Origin: Streptomyces sp. PT12
Lineage (GTDB): Bacteria; Actinomycetota; Actinomycetes; Streptomycetales; Streptomycetaceae
Direction of reading: 5' to 3'
DNA length: 64,000 nt
NCBI RefSeq assembly: GCF_003311645.1
Contig: NZ_QEST01000184.1
Coordinates: forward strand, 186,001 to 250,000
Positions 1 to 11,785 of the stretch are shown here, piece by piece. The notes under the pieces were generated by a model. That model saw only the letters and a list, made by a program, of their open reading frames with translations, was not told the DNA's origin and searched no databases. Every line of letters begins with the position of its first letter. Position 1 is the first letter of the stretch. Made by a program: the position numbers and the translations under genes.

Positions 1-2590
<2,590 letters not shown>

Positions 2591-2598
<8 letters not shown>

Positions 2599-3712
2599 CG
2601 AGTACGGACTGAAGCGACACTTCAACGGCGAGGCGGCCCGCCTCATCGGCGGCAGGGTCCGCGCCGTGTACCCCGAGTTCGATGTCGAGGGCTACGTCGC
2701 CGAGACCGAGCGGCGCGTCCCGGGCAAGGAGCTGAAGGACCGCGTTCTCGTCCTGACCGAGGGCCTGCGCGACCGGCTGCCCGGGGACTACCCGGGCGCC
2801 CTGGCGATGCTCATGCCCACCCTCGGCGACGAACTCGCCGAGGGCGAGGGCATGTTCAACACCAGCTGGTTCCTGATGCCGGTGGCCAGGTTCGTGGAGG
2901 AGTACGGGCTGGAGTACCCCGAGCTGTCCCTCGACGCCATCGAGGAGATCACCAGGAGGCACACCGGCGAGTACGCGATCCGGCCCTATGTCGAGCGGCA
3001 CTACGCGCCGGCCATGAAGCGCGTCGCCGAGTGGGCCCGCAGCCCGAGCCACAACGTGCGACGCCTGGCCAGCGAGGGGATCAGGCCCCGGCTGCCCTGG
3101 GCCCGCACCCTCGACATCTTCGTCAGGGACCCGCGGCCCGTCCTGGAGATCCTCGAACCCCTGCGCAGCGACCCCTCCGAGTATGTGCGCAAGTCCGTCG
3201 CGAACAACCTCAACGACATCTCCAGGGACCACCAGGACCTCGCCCTCGCCACCGCGCTGCGCTGGCTCGACGAGAGCCCCACCCCCGAGACCGGCTGGAT
3301 CGTCAAGCACGGGCTGCGCACGCTGGTGAAGAAGGGCGACCAGCAGGCCCTGGCCATCCTGGGCGCGACCGGCGGCGACCGGGTCGAGGTCCCCCGGCTC
3401 AGCGTCACCCCCCGGTCCGTGATCGTCGGGGAGACCCTCGTCATCGACCTCGACATCGTCAACACCGACGACCGGGCCCACAGCCTCACCGTCGACTACG
3501 TCGTCCACCATGTGCGCAAGAACGGCCGCAGCATCCCCAAGGTGTTCAAGCTCACCACCCTCGACATCGCCGCGGGAGAACGACGCGCCCTGCGGAAGTC
3601 CCACCCGATCAGGGAGGTGCAGACCCGCGCCTACTACCCGGGGGAGCACGTGGTCGACATCCAGGTCAACGGCCTGGTGAAGGCCACCGAAAGATTCGAC
3701 CTCCGCAGATGA
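2591..3712 (+). CDS. AlkC-type DNA alkylation repair glycosylase within the PKS operon
   Basis: This 373-aa protein resembles the AlkC/AlkD HEAT-repeat DNA glycosylases, which remove N-alkylated purines without base flipping. Visible hallmarks are EYAIRPYVERH (about residue 130), HNVRRLASEGIRPRLPWA, SEYVRKSVANNLNDISRDH and IVKHGLRTLVKKGDQQAL. A C-terminal Ig-like domain (about residues 260-370, with VDYVVHHV and PKVFKLTT) is typical of AlkC rather than AlkD. It overlaps the KS-AT gene by 8 bp and the DH-KR-ACP-AOS gene by 4 bp (ATGA), so it is translationally coupled to both halves of the PKS. Related glycosylases such as YtkR2 protect producers of DNA-alkylating compounds. By inference this is a self-resistance gene and the product alkylates DNA. 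The family call is firm; the substrate is unknown. Confidence 0.9.
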
Positions 3713-6700
3713 GCGGCCTGCGCATCCCGCTCAGCGCCGCCGACCCGCTGGTCGACGACCACCGGATCGGCGCCACCCCGGTCATCGCCGCCGCGCTCCA
3801 GATCGACGCCATGCTGCGCGCCTGCGACGCCCGGCGGCCCGACTCCGTCTGGACGTTGCGGCATGTCGCGTTCCGCGAGCCGCTGCGGGTGACCGGTGAG
3901 GGGATCGACCTGGACGTCGTCACGGCCCCTGACGGCCGGTGCTCCGTCCGTTCGGACGGCACCGAGTACAGCACCGCCCATGCCAGGGGCGTCCCCCTGC
4001 CACCTCCCCGCTACCTCGATGTCGCGGAGCTGCGCGGCGGCTGCACCCAGGGCGTTCCGCTCGCCGGGCTGGCCGAGTGGCGGCGGGCCAGCGGCATCAC
4101 CTACGGGCCTGCCTTCCGGAGCGTCCACTCCCTGCACCGTGCGCCCGGCCGGATGCTGGCGGTCCTGCGCGCGGCCGACGACGACGCACACCCGGCCGCC
4201 TTCGTGCCGCCCCCGCTGCTTGACGGCGTCTTCCAGGTCCTGGCCATGCTCGACGCCGGCGCGACCGGGGCGTGCCTGCCCTGGTACATCGGCCGGCTCG
4301 TCGCCCGGCGCAGGATCACGGGAACGATTCTGGCCCTGGTCGAGAGGGACCCGGCGCCCGGCACCGGGGCCGCCGTGCGCGGCCGGGCCACCGTCTGCAA
4401 CCAGCAGGGCGAGGTGCTGCTCGAACTGGACCGCGTCACGCTGAAGGCCACCGCGCCCGCCCCTTCGGCGCCCGGCGCGGCGGCGGGGCTGATCGAGACG
4501 GTCACCTGGCGGACGACGTCGCCGGCCGCCGCGCCACCGGCGACCGAGGGCGCGCTGCTGCTCGTCGCCCCCCGCGACCTGGCGCCGCCGCGCGGCCGGC
4601 CCGTCGTGCGGGTGGCGCCCGACGAGCTGTCCCCGGAGCGGCTCGACGAGACGCTCGTCGGCGACCCGGTGCGCGAGGTGGTCCATGTCGCCCCCGAGGG
4701 AGCGGTGCACGGAAACGGCGTGACCCCGGCCCTCCAGGGCGTCTTCGCCCTCGTGCGCCGCCTGGCCGCCCGGCCCCCGATGCCGGACCTGCTGATCGTC
4801 ACCTCCGCCGCGCACGATGTCACCGGAGGGGAGCGTGTCGACCCGTTCATGACGGCGCTGTGGGGCCTGGGCCGCACGCTACGCGCGGAGTATCCCCGCA
4901 CCACCGTGCGCCTGGTCGATCTGGAGCCGGGCAGCGGCCCGCCGCCATGGGACGCCTTGCCTGCCGGGCCCGAACTCGCCCGCCGCGGCGACCGGTGGTA
5001 CGAGCCCGCGCCTGAGCCGCACCGGCCCTCCTCCGCCAAGCCGCCGCGGTGGCGCGGGGGGCGCTTCCTGATCACCGGTGGCATGGGGGCCATCGGGCTG
5101 CGGGTGGCGGAGTTCCTGGCCGAGCGGGGGTGCGCGCATCTGACCCTGGTCGGCAGGAACGTCCCCGAAGCGGGCGAGGCCCGGCAGCGACTCGAACGGC
5201 TCGGCAGGCTCTGCGCGTTGGATATCGTGGCCGCCGATGTACGGGCCCTTCCCGACGTCCTCGGCGGCGAGGGCCGTTACGACGGGATCTTCCACACGGC
5301 CGGGGTCCTGCGCGACGGGCTGGCCCGCGGCCTGACGCAGCGGCAGGTGGGCGAGGTTCTCGGCCCCAAGGTCGACGGCGTGCACGCCCTGGCGGAGCTC
5401 GCGGCCGGTCACGCCCCGCCTGACCTCGTCGTCCTGTTCTCGTCGGTCGCCGCTACACGCGCCAACCTCGGCCAGAGCTCCTACGCGGCGGCCAACGCCT
5501 ACCTCGACGGCTACGCCGCCCGCCGGCGTGCGGCCGGAGAGCCCTGGTACAGCCTCGGCTGGGGCCTGTGGACCGTCGGCATGGGCCGGGATGTCGCCCC
5601 CAGGGCCAGCGCGCACGGCATCCCCGCCCTCACCGCGGACGACGGCGTCGCCCTGCTTGAGGCGGCCCTCGGCTGTCCGCCCGCCAACTACCTCCTGTCC
5701 GCCACCGAGCAAGCGAAGGGTGAACCCATGACCGCCGTCATACCGGAGAGCGGGCTGTGGCCGCAGCTCACCACGGCCGTGAGGAAGATCTTCTACGTCG
5801 ATGAGGTCACGCCCGATGACGACCTGCTGGAGATGGGGCTCGACTCGATGATGGCGGTCGAGCTGGCCGCCTCCCTGACCGGATGCCAACTCGACGTCGA
5901 TCCCCTGGTGTTCTTCGAGCACAGCCGCGTCGGCGCGTTGCTCGGCCACCTGGAGACGCTGCCGCGCGTCGGCACGCCCTCGGGGCCGGCCGACGCCGCC
6001 CCACCGGAACGCCCCGGGACGGCCTCGGCCGAGGCACCCGCGACACCGGTCTCGCTCCCGGTGCGGGAACCGTCCGCCCCCGCCCCCGCCCCCGCCCCCG
6101 TTCCCGCCCCCGCCCGCGCGGACACCGACACCTTCACCCCTGACACCTTCACCCCTGACACCTTCACCCCTGACACCTTCGCCCCTGACACCTTCACCCC
6201 CGACTGGGACCGCTATCGCTCCCCTGAGCCCGCGCCGCCGCCGCGGAGCCCTGCGCGGGCCCGCGCTGTCCCCGAGGCCCCCGCTCCGCCACCCTCCGCC
6301 GCGGGGCGCCTCCCACGCCGGACCCTCCCCGGCCGGCTGGTGAACGCGGCCGGCGGCACCTTCCTCGACCGGCGCCTCGACGCGCTCTCCGAGGAGGACC
6401 GCCTGATCGTCGCCAGGGACGAGTACTTCTACGAGCCCGTCATCGAGCAGGCCGACGGCGCCCGCATCAGGTTCGACGGCCGCTGGTTCCTCAACTTCGC
6501 CTCGTACAGCTACCTCGGGCTCATCGGCCACGACTACATCGACCAGCGGGCGCTCGATGCGGTGGAGCGGCACGGCACCGGGGCCCACGGGGTGCGGCTC
6601 CTCGCCGGGACCCTGCATCTGCACCGCGAACTGGAGCTGGCGCTCGCCCGATTCCTCGGCACGGAGGACGCCATCGTCTACTCCAGCGGCTACATGGCCA

Positions 6701-7545
6701 ACGTCGCCACGGTGGGCGCGCTCGTCGGCCCCGGCGACGTGATCGTCGGCGACGTCTACAACCACGCCAGCATCCTCGACGGCTACCGGCTGTCCGGCGC
6801 CAAGGTCATCACCTACGCGCACAACGACCTCGCCGACCTGGAGCGGGCCCTGAAGAAGACCGGACAGGCAGGCCGGCTGGTGGTGACCGACGCCGTCTTC
6901 AGCATGGACGGCGACGTGGCCGACCTGCCGGGCCTGGTGGAGCTGTGCGAGCGTTACGACGCCCCGCTCATGGTCGACGAGGCGCACAGCCTCGGCGTGC
7001 TCGGGGACACCGGGCGGGGCATCACCGAGCACTTCGGCATCGACCCGGCCCGCGTCGACGTGAAGATGGGCACGCTGTCCAAGACCGTGCCCAGCGCCGG
7101 TGGTTATGTCGCCGGGTCGCGCGACCTGGTCTTCGCGCTGAAGAACAACGCGCGCGGCTGGATGTTCTCGGCCGCCGTGACACCGGCCCAGGCCGCGGCG
7201 GCCAGGGCGGCGATCGAGGTGATGACGGCCGCGCCGGAACGCACCCGCGAACTGCGGGCGAAGACCACGCGCTACCGGGAGCGGCTGCGCGCGCTCGGCT
7301 TCAACACGCTCGCCAGCGAGACGCCGGTGGTGCCCGTCGTCTGCCGCAGCGCGGAAGAGGCGGGTGCCATGGCCCGGCTGTGCCAGCACGACGGGCTGTT
7401 CGTGCAGCCCATCGTCTATCCCGCGGTGCCGCGGACGCTGCCCCGCCTGCGGACCATCGTCAACCTCAGCCACACGGAAGCCGACCTGGAGACGGCGGTC
7501 ACCACGCTGGAGAAGGCGGGACGGGCCTGCGGCCTCATCCCCTGA
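3709..7545 (+). CDS. PKS subunit DH-KR-ACP with C-terminal alpha-oxoamine synthase
   Basis: 1278 aa; the ATG at 3709 overlaps the glycosylase stop. The dehydratase opens the protein, with His18 in VDDHRIGATP and Asp172 in LLDGVFQ. The ketoreductase has GGMGAIG near residue 457, SSV, and Tyr592/Asn596 in SSYAAANAY. The ACP carries the phosphopantetheine serine Ser713 in GLDSMMA. A proline-rich linker containing five TFTPD-like units follows. From about residue 900 comes a fold-type I PLP domain of the 8-amino-7-oxononanoate/serine palmitoyltransferase family, with HGTGAHGVR, VDEAHSLG and Schiff-base Lys1125 in GTLSKT. All domains look catalytically intact. The AOS probably releases the chain by decarboxylative condensation with an amino acid, giving an alpha-amino ketone. 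There is no ER, so a (poly)unsaturated chain is expected. The amino acid used and the number of cycles cannot be read from the sequence. Confidence 0.93.
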   Translation: MSGLRIPLSAADPLVDDHRIGATPVIAAALQIDAMLRACDARRPDSVWTLRHVAFREPLRVTGEGIDLDVVTAPDGRCSVRSDGTEYSTAHARGVPLPPPRYLDVAELRGGCTQGVPLAGLAEWRRASGITYGPAFRSVHSLHRAPGRMLAVLRAADDDAHPAAFVPPPLLDGVFQVLAMLDAGATGACLPWYIGRLVARRRITGTILALVERDPAPGTGAAVRGRATVCNQQGEVLLELDRVTLKATAPAPSAPGAAAGLIETVTWRTTSPAAAPPATEGALLLVAPRDLAPPRGRPVVRVAPDELSPERLDETLVGDPVREVVHVAPEGAVHGNGVTPALQGVFALVRRLAARPPMPDLLIVTSAAHDVTGGERVDPFMTALWGLGRTLRAEYPRTTVRLVDLEPGSGPPPWDALPAGPELARRGDRWYEPAPEPHRPSSAKPPRWRGGRFLITGGMGAIGLRVAEFLAERGCAHLTLVGRNVPEAGEARQRLERLGRLCALDIVAADVRALPDVLGGEGRYDGIFHTAGVLRDGLARGLTQRQVGEVLGPKVDGVHALAELAAGHAPPDLVVLFSSVAATRANLGQSSYAAANAYLDGYAARRRAAGEPWYSLGWGLWTVGMGRDVAPRASAHGIPALTADDGVALLEAALGCPPANYLLSATEQAKGEPMTAVIPESGLWPQLTTAVRKIFYVDEVTPDDDLLEMGLDSMMAVELAASLTGCQLDVDPLVFFEHSRVGALLGHLETLPRVGTPSGPADAAPPERPGTASAEAPATPVSLPVREPSAPAPAPAPVPAPARADTDTFTPDTFTPDTFTPDTFAPDTFTPDWDRYRSPEPAPPPRSPARARAVPEAPAPPPSAAGRLPRRTLPGRLVNAAGGTFLDRRLDALSEEDRLIVARDEYFYEPVIEQADGARIRFDGRWFLNFASYSYLGLIGHDYIDQRALDAVERHGTGAHGVRLLAGTLHLHRELELALARFLGTEDAIVYSSGYMANVATVGALVGPGDVIVGDVYNHASILDGYRLSGAKVITYAHNDLADLERALKKTGQAGRLVVTDAVFSMDGDVADLPGLVELCERYDAPLMVDEAHSLGVLGDTGRGITEHFGIDPARVDVKMGTLSKTVPSAGGYVAGSRDLVFALKNNARGWMFSAAVTPAQAAAARAAIEVMTAAPERTRELRAKTTRYRERLRALGFNTLASETPVVPVVCRSAEEAGAMARLCQHDGLFVQPIVYPAVPRTLPRLRTIVNLSHTEADLETAVTTLEKAGRACGLIP
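6127..6201 (+). repeat. 15-bp in-frame tandem repeat in ACP-AOS linker
   Basis: Five consecutive 15-bp units (GACACCTTCACCCCT and close variants) encode TFTPD-type pentapeptides. They lie between the ACP and AOS domains inside a Pro/Ala-rich stretch. The unit is a multiple of three, so copy-number change would alter linker length without a frameshift. Confidence 0.9.
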
Positions 7546-7616
7546 CCCGCGACCGCGCATCCGTGCCCTCATGACGGCAGCCATCAGGAAACCACGAGAC
7601 ACCCAGGGGAATCGCA

Positions 7617-7925
7617 GTGACCGACATCGACACCGAGGCGTTCTTCGCGGCCGTGCTGAAGACCATCGCCTCGACCCGCAACAACGGCGCCGATCCGGCC
7701 GAGCACGCCAGCGGCGTGGTGGAGCCGGCCGCGCGCATCCGCGCTGTCGAGAAGGAGATCGGTGACCGGGAGATCGCGCCCGGCGAGGCCGAGGAGGTGA
7801 TGGGGCTGCTGGAGACCACCTTCCGCGCCAAGCGCACTCCCGAAGAGGAGCGGGAGCACTACCTCCAGTACATCGAGAAGGTCTCCGGGATCAGCCGCGC
7901 CTCGCTGGGCGTGTCCGCCCCGTGA
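7617..7925 (+). CDS. Small uncharacterised protein of the PKS operon
   Basis: 102 aa from a GTG start, 71 bp after the PKS/AOS gene, with a weak purine-rich site (AGGGGAA) upstream. I do not recognise the family. It is acidic, predicted mainly helical, and rich in Glu/Ala/Arg. It has no signal peptide, no membrane segment, no cysteine and no GxDS motif, so it is not a carrier protein. Its stop overlaps the next gene's GTG by 4 bp, which ties it to the pathway. It could be an accessory or partner protein of the PKS or of the downstream hydrolase, but nothing in the sequence shows this. Confidence 0.75.
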   Translation: MTDIDTEAFFAAVLKTIASTRNNGADPAEHASGVVEPAARIRAVEKEIGDREIAPGEAEEVMGLLETTFRAKRTPEEEREHYLQYIEKVSGISRASLGVSAP

Positions 7926-9067
7926 GTGGCCCCCGACCCGCCTGGTACAGCCACGAGTTGTGCTTCTGGCACGACCCCGGGCCCGGATCGGGATATCTGC
8001 CGGTCGGGCCCGGGATCGAGCCGCTTCGGCAGTTCGCCGTGGATCCGGACCTGCGGCGAGCGGAGGGGTTGGTCAGGGCCTCGGGGGTGATGGACCGTTT
8101 CGAACAGGTGACGCCGGTGCCCGCGTCGGACGAGGACCTGCTGCTGGTGCACGTCCCCGAGCACCTGGAGCGCGTCGAGGCGGCCTCGGCGACGGGCGCC
8201 GGCGACGCGGGCGTGTACGCGCACGTGAACTACCACAGCGCGCGGGCGGCGCGGCTCGCCGCCGGGGCCTGCGCGCAGGCCACCGCCGGGGTGCTGGACG
8301 GGCGGTTTCGCCGGGCCTACTGCCTGGTGCGTCCGCCCGGCCACCACGCGGAGCCGGACCGGGCGATGGCGCTGTGCCTCTTCAACAACGTGGCGGTCGC
8401 CGCCCGGGTCGCCCAGCGCAAAGGAGTGCGCCGGGTGCTGGTGGTCGACTGGGACGTGCACCACGGCAACGGCATCCAGCGGGTCTTCTACGAGGACCCC
8501 GGCGTGCTGTATGTCTCCGTGCACCAGGACGGCCTGTTCCCCGTGGCGTCAGGGCGTGCCGCGGAGACCGGCGCTGGCGCGGGCGCGGGCAGCACCGTCA
8601 ACGTGCCCTTGCCGGCGGGCAGCGGACATGGGGCGTACCTGGCCGTGCTTGAGCGCGTGGTGGAGCCGGCCGCCCGCGCCTTCCGGCCCGAGCTGGTCCT
8701 GGTCGCGGCCGGTGTCGATGCTGGCGGGCACGATCCGATGGGCCGGATGATGTGCACCAGCCGCACGTTCCACGCCATGGCCTCGGCGATGTGCCGACTG
8801 GCCGACGAACTGGCCGGGGGGCGGATCGTGTTCGCCCACGAGGGCGGCTACTCGGCCTGGTACCAGCCCCTGTCGGTGCTGGGAACGGCCAGCGCGATCG
8901 CCGGTCTGCCCGCTCCGCACGACCCGTTCCTGCACTCCCTTGAGCACCTTCCTGGCCAGCGTCTGCAACCGCACCAGAGCCGGGTGATCGAGCACCTCCT
9001 GGCACGTCACCCGCTGCTCGCCGACCGGTCGCCCGCGCCCGCCCCCGCCGCCGGAGGGGCTTCGTGA
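7922..9067 (+). CDS. Histone-deacetylase-fold amidohydrolase
   Basis: 381-aa member of the zinc-dependent HDAC / acetylpolyamine amidohydrolase / acetoin-utilisation superfamily. Visible are the active-site pair in RPPGHHAE, the metal-binding DWDVHHGNG, the GVDAGGHDP segment with the second metal Asp, and a C-terminal HEGGYS with the usual Gly-Gly-Tyr. The length is normal for bacterial class II-like enzymes and there is no signal peptide, so it is cytoplasmic. It starts at a GTG overlapping the stop of the small upstream gene and its own stop overlaps the thioesterase start, so it belongs to the operon. A plausible role is deacylating an amine-bearing intermediate, which fits an amino-ketone released by the AOS domain. 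That role is inference; the fold assignment is strong. Confidence 0.88.
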   Translation: MSGPRPAWYSHELCFWHDPGPGSGYLPVGPGIEPLRQFAVDPDLRRAEGLVRASGVMDRFEQVTPVPASDEDLLLVHVPEHLERVEAASATGAGDAGVYAHVNYHSARAARLAAGACAQATAGVLDGRFRRAYCLVRPPGHHAEPDRAMALCLFNNVAVAARVAQRKGVRRVLVVDWDVHHGNGIQRVFYEDPGVLYVSVHQDGLFPVASGRAAETGAGAGAGSTVNVPLPAGSGHGAYLAVLERVVEPAARAFRPELVLVAAGVDAGGHDPMGRMMCTSRTFHAMASAMCRLADELAGGRIVFAHEGGYSAWYQPLSVLGTASAIAGLPAPHDPFLHSLEHLPGQRLQPHQSRVIEHLLARHPLLADRSPAPAPAAGGAS

Positions 9068-9918
9068 GCGCCTGGTGGATGAGAGCGCGGACCGGCGCGC
9101 ACGGGCCCGGGTGGCGCCCCCGCCGCCGTCTGGTCGCGTTTCCGCACGCTGGCGGCTGGCCGTCCGCGTTCCGCGCCTGGTGGCCCCTGCTCCCCGCGGA
9201 CGTGGAGCTGCTCGTCGCCCAGCTGCCGGGGCGCGGGGCGCGCATCGGCGAGGAGTCCCTCACCCGGGTGGAGCCGATCGTCGACGCCCTCAGCCGCGAC
9301 CTCGCCGACCAGGAGCCATTGCCCTACGCGGTCATCGGGCACAGCTTCGGCAGCGTCCTCGGCTACGAACTGACCAGGGTCATGGAGCAGAAGGGCCTCG
9401 CCCCCGCCCTGCTCGCCGTATCCGCCCGCCAGCCCCCGTGCTTCCCTGGCGAGCCGCCGTTCGCCCACCTGGGCAGCGACGCGCGGCTGCTTGAGCATCT
9501 GACGGAGATCGGCGGCCTGAGCCCCCAGCTGACGGAGCGCGCCGATCTGGTCCAGCCCGTGCTGCGCGCCATCCGCGCGGACCTTGAGGCGATGGGCCGG
9601 TACGAGCGGCCGATGTCGGCGACCGGCGTGCCCATTCTGGCCCTCGGCGCGGTGGACGATCCGGTCGTCGTCGCCGAGCGGCTGCACCTGTGGTCGCTTG
9701 AGACGACGGGCGGTTTCCGCCGGTCGATGTTCACCGGCGGCCACTTCTACCTGTACGACCGCGCCAACGCCGCGGTGGTCATCCGCCACCTCATGGCCGA
9801 TGTCCCCACCGCGCGGTCGGAGGTTTCCGACCGTTCCCTTCCGAGCCGTCCGGAGTCCGTGCCGGTGGCGCCCCGGAGCGATTCCCCAGAGAGGAAACAC
9901 AGTGAGCACCACCGTTGA
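9064..9918 (+). CDS. Type II thioesterase
   Basis: 284-aa alpha/beta hydrolase of the RifR/GrsT type II thioesterase family. It has the opening FPHAGGWPSAFRAW, the LPGRGAR segment, nucleophile Ser in GHSFGS, an acidic residue in GAVDDPVV, and the catalytic His in TGGHFYL. Such enzymes remove aberrant or stalled acyl groups from carrier proteins and usually sit beside their synthase, as here. The GTG start overlaps the preceding stop by 4 bp. The last 40 or so residues are low-complexity and overlap the start of the exporter gene. Confidence 0.93.
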   Translation: MSAWWMRARTGAHGPGWRPRRRLVAFPHAGGWPSAFRAWWPLLPADVELLVAQLPGRGARIGEESLTRVEPIVDALSRDLADQEPLPYAVIGHSFGSVLGYELTRVMEQKGLAPALLAVSARQPPCFPGEPPFAHLGSDARLLEHLTEIGGLSPQLTERADLVQPVLRAIRADLEAMGRYERPMSATGVPILALGAVDDPVVVAERLHLWSLETTGGFRRSMFTGGHFYLYDRANAAVVIRHLMADVPTARSEVSDRSLPSRPESVPVAPRSDSPERKHSEHHR

Positions 9919-11458
9919 ACCCCCTCGTCAGGCTGGCCCGAAGGAGTGGCTGGGCCTGGCGGTGCTGGCGCTGCCCACACTGCTGCTCTCGATTGATGTG
10001 AGCGTGCTGCACCTCGCCGTGCCGCACATCAGCGAGGCGCTGGACCCGTCCGCCTCCCAGATGCTGTGGATCATCGACATCTACGGCTTTCTGATCGCGG
10101 GCTTCCTGGTCACCATGGGCACGCTCGGCGACCGTGTGGGCCGCCGCAAGCTGCTGCTGATCGGCGCCGCCGCCTTCGGCCTGGCCTCGGTCGCCGCCGC
10201 GTACGCCGACGACCCGGCCACGCTGATCGCGGCCCGCGCTCTCCTGGGCGTCGCCGGCGCCACGCTGATGCCCTCGACGCTGGCCCTGATCAGCAACATG
10301 TTCGCCGATGCGCGGCAACGCGGCATAGCCATCGCCGTCTGGGTCACCATGTTCTCCGTCGGCATCGCGCTCGGCCCCGTGGTCGGAGGGGCCATGCTGG
10401 AGTTCTTCTGGTGGGGCTCGGTCTTCCTGCTCGGGGTGCCCATCATGGCGCTGCTGCTGCTGGCCGGGCCCGTTCTGCTGCCCGAGTACCGCGACGAGGA
10501 CGCTGGCCGCCTCGACTTGATCAGCGTGGTGCTGTCCCTGGCGGCGATCCTGCCGGTGATCTACGGCCTCAAGGAGATCGCCAAGGACGGCCTGTCCCCG
10601 GTGCCGGTGCTGGCGCTCCTGGCGGGCCTGGCTGGCGCCGTCCTGTTCGTCCGGCGGCAACGCACGCTGGACAGCCCGCTGCTGGACTTCGGCCTCTTCG
10701 GCAACCCCACGTTCCGCGCCGCGCTGGTGACGCTGCTGGTCAGCATGCTGGTGGCGGGCGGGACCTACCTGTTTGTCACCCAGTTCCTCCAACTCGTCGG
10801 CGGCCTGTCGCCGATGAGGGCGGGGCTGTACCTGTTGCCGGCGGCGATCGCGCTGATCGTGACCTCGGTCGTGTCCCCGATCGCGGCGAGCAGGTTCCGG
10901 CCCGCGCACGTCGTCGCCGTCGGCCTGGTGCTGTCGGCCGCAGGGCACGTGATGCTGGCGACGGCCGACAGCACGTCGGGGATCGCCCAGGTGGTGACCG
11001 GCTTCGCCTTCGTGTACGGGGGCGGCGGCCCGCTGATCGCACTGGGCACCGACATCGTGGTCGGGTCGGCGCCGCCCGAGCAGGCGGGGTCGGCGTCGGC
11101 CATCTCGGAGACGAGCACCGAGCTGGGGATGGCGCTCGGCGTGGCCACGCTCGGCAGCCTCGGCACGGCCGTCTACCGCGGCGGGGTGGACCTCCCCGCA
11201 CAGATCCAGGACGGAACGGGGGACACGCTCGCGGGGGCGCTTGAGGCGGCGAGGGACCTGCCGGCCGACGTGGCGGCGGCCCTCACCGAGTCAGGGCGGG
11301 CCGCGTTCACCGACGGCATGAACGTCATCGGGGGCCTCGGGGCCCTGCTCGCCCTCGGTTCCGCCGTGCTCGTGGCCGCGGTGATCAAGAGCCCGCCCAC
11401 GGGCGGCGGCGACGGATCCGCCGCCGAGGCCGAGCCGGTCGCCAGCGCCTCCGATTGA
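9902..11458 (+). CDS. MFS drug exporter, DHA2 (14-TM) family
   Basis: 518-aa major facilitator of the QacA/EmrB class. It shows TM1 motif LLSIDVSVLHLAVP, GTLGDRVGRRKLLL in the loop 2-3 position (family motif A) and about fourteen hydrophobic segments. I chose the GTG at 9902, preceded by GAGAGGAAA, over longer reading-frame extensions, because the first TM segment then begins near residue 15. It overlaps the thioesterase gene by 17 bp. It most likely exports the product of this operon and provides transport-based self-resistance. The stop codon lies inside what looks like the end of a TnpB-type element (TTGA, complement TCAA), so the native C-terminus may have been altered. Confidence 0.92.
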   Translation: MSTTVEPPRQAGPKEWLGLAVLALPTLLLSIDVSVLHLAVPHISEALDPSASQMLWIIDIYGFLIAGFLVTMGTLGDRVGRRKLLLIGAAAFGLASVAAAYADDPATLIAARALLGVAGATLMPSTLALISNMFADARQRGIAIAVWVTMFSVGIALGPVVGGAMLEFFWWGSVFLLGVPIMALLLLAGPVLLPEYRDEDAGRLDLISVVLSLAAILPVIYGLKEIAKDGLSPVPVLALLAGLAGAVLFVRRQRTLDSPLLDFGLFGNPTFRAALVTLLVSMLVAGGTYLFVTQFLQLVGGLSPMRAGLYLLPAAIALIVTSVVSPIAASRFRPAHVVAVGLVLSAAGHVMLATADSTSGIAQVVTGFAFVYGGGGPLIALGTDIVVGSAPPEQAGSASAISETSTELGMALGVATLGSLGTAVYRGGVDLPAQIQDGTGDTLAGALEAARDLPADVAAALTESGRAAFTDGMNVIGGLGALLALGSAVLVAAVIKSPPTGGGDGSAAEAEPVASASD

Positions 11459-11765
11459 CCTCCGCTCCGCAGGCTGGGCCCGGGGGTTCCTGCCACGGCC
11501 GGCTGACCGTCTCGGTGGGTTCCTGCGTCGCCGCGCTGTGCCGGTACGGGTACCGCTCTCACCTGCGCTCGGCAGGCTGGCACCGCCAGTCCGGCGCCCT
11601 TGGCGATGGTGACCGCCGCGTTGACGTCCCGGTCTAGGACGGCCCCGCGGGCCCCGCATTCCCGCACGCGGGTGTGCGAGGGCTTGGGGCCGTCCCCGGC
11701 GCCGCACTGCGAGCAGACCCCGTAGCCCACCGCTGGTGGCCCGCCCGTACGGTGTGCGGGCCACC
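11459..11765 (-). pseudogene. IS200/IS605-family tnpB remnant (C-terminal end only)
   Basis: On the minus strand, without a proper start, is the C-terminal signature of a TnpB protein: a zinc-knuckle CSQCGAGDGPKPSH, a second half CGARGAV that has lost one cysteine, and DRDVNAAV, which carries the third RuvC aspartate. The N-terminal three quarters of the protein, including the other catalytic residues, are absent. Past the coding remnant a G/C-rich right-end-like segment finishes in TCAA, exactly at the stop of the MFS gene. No tnpA is present. This stretch holds no other gene. Confidence 0.8.
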
Positions 11766-11785
11766 AGGTCCGGTGCCGCCGAAGC

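Noticed and set aside
7617-7925. Small protein as an acyl carrier protein
   Set aside because: There is no GxDS phosphopantetheine motif, and the charge and helix pattern do not fit.
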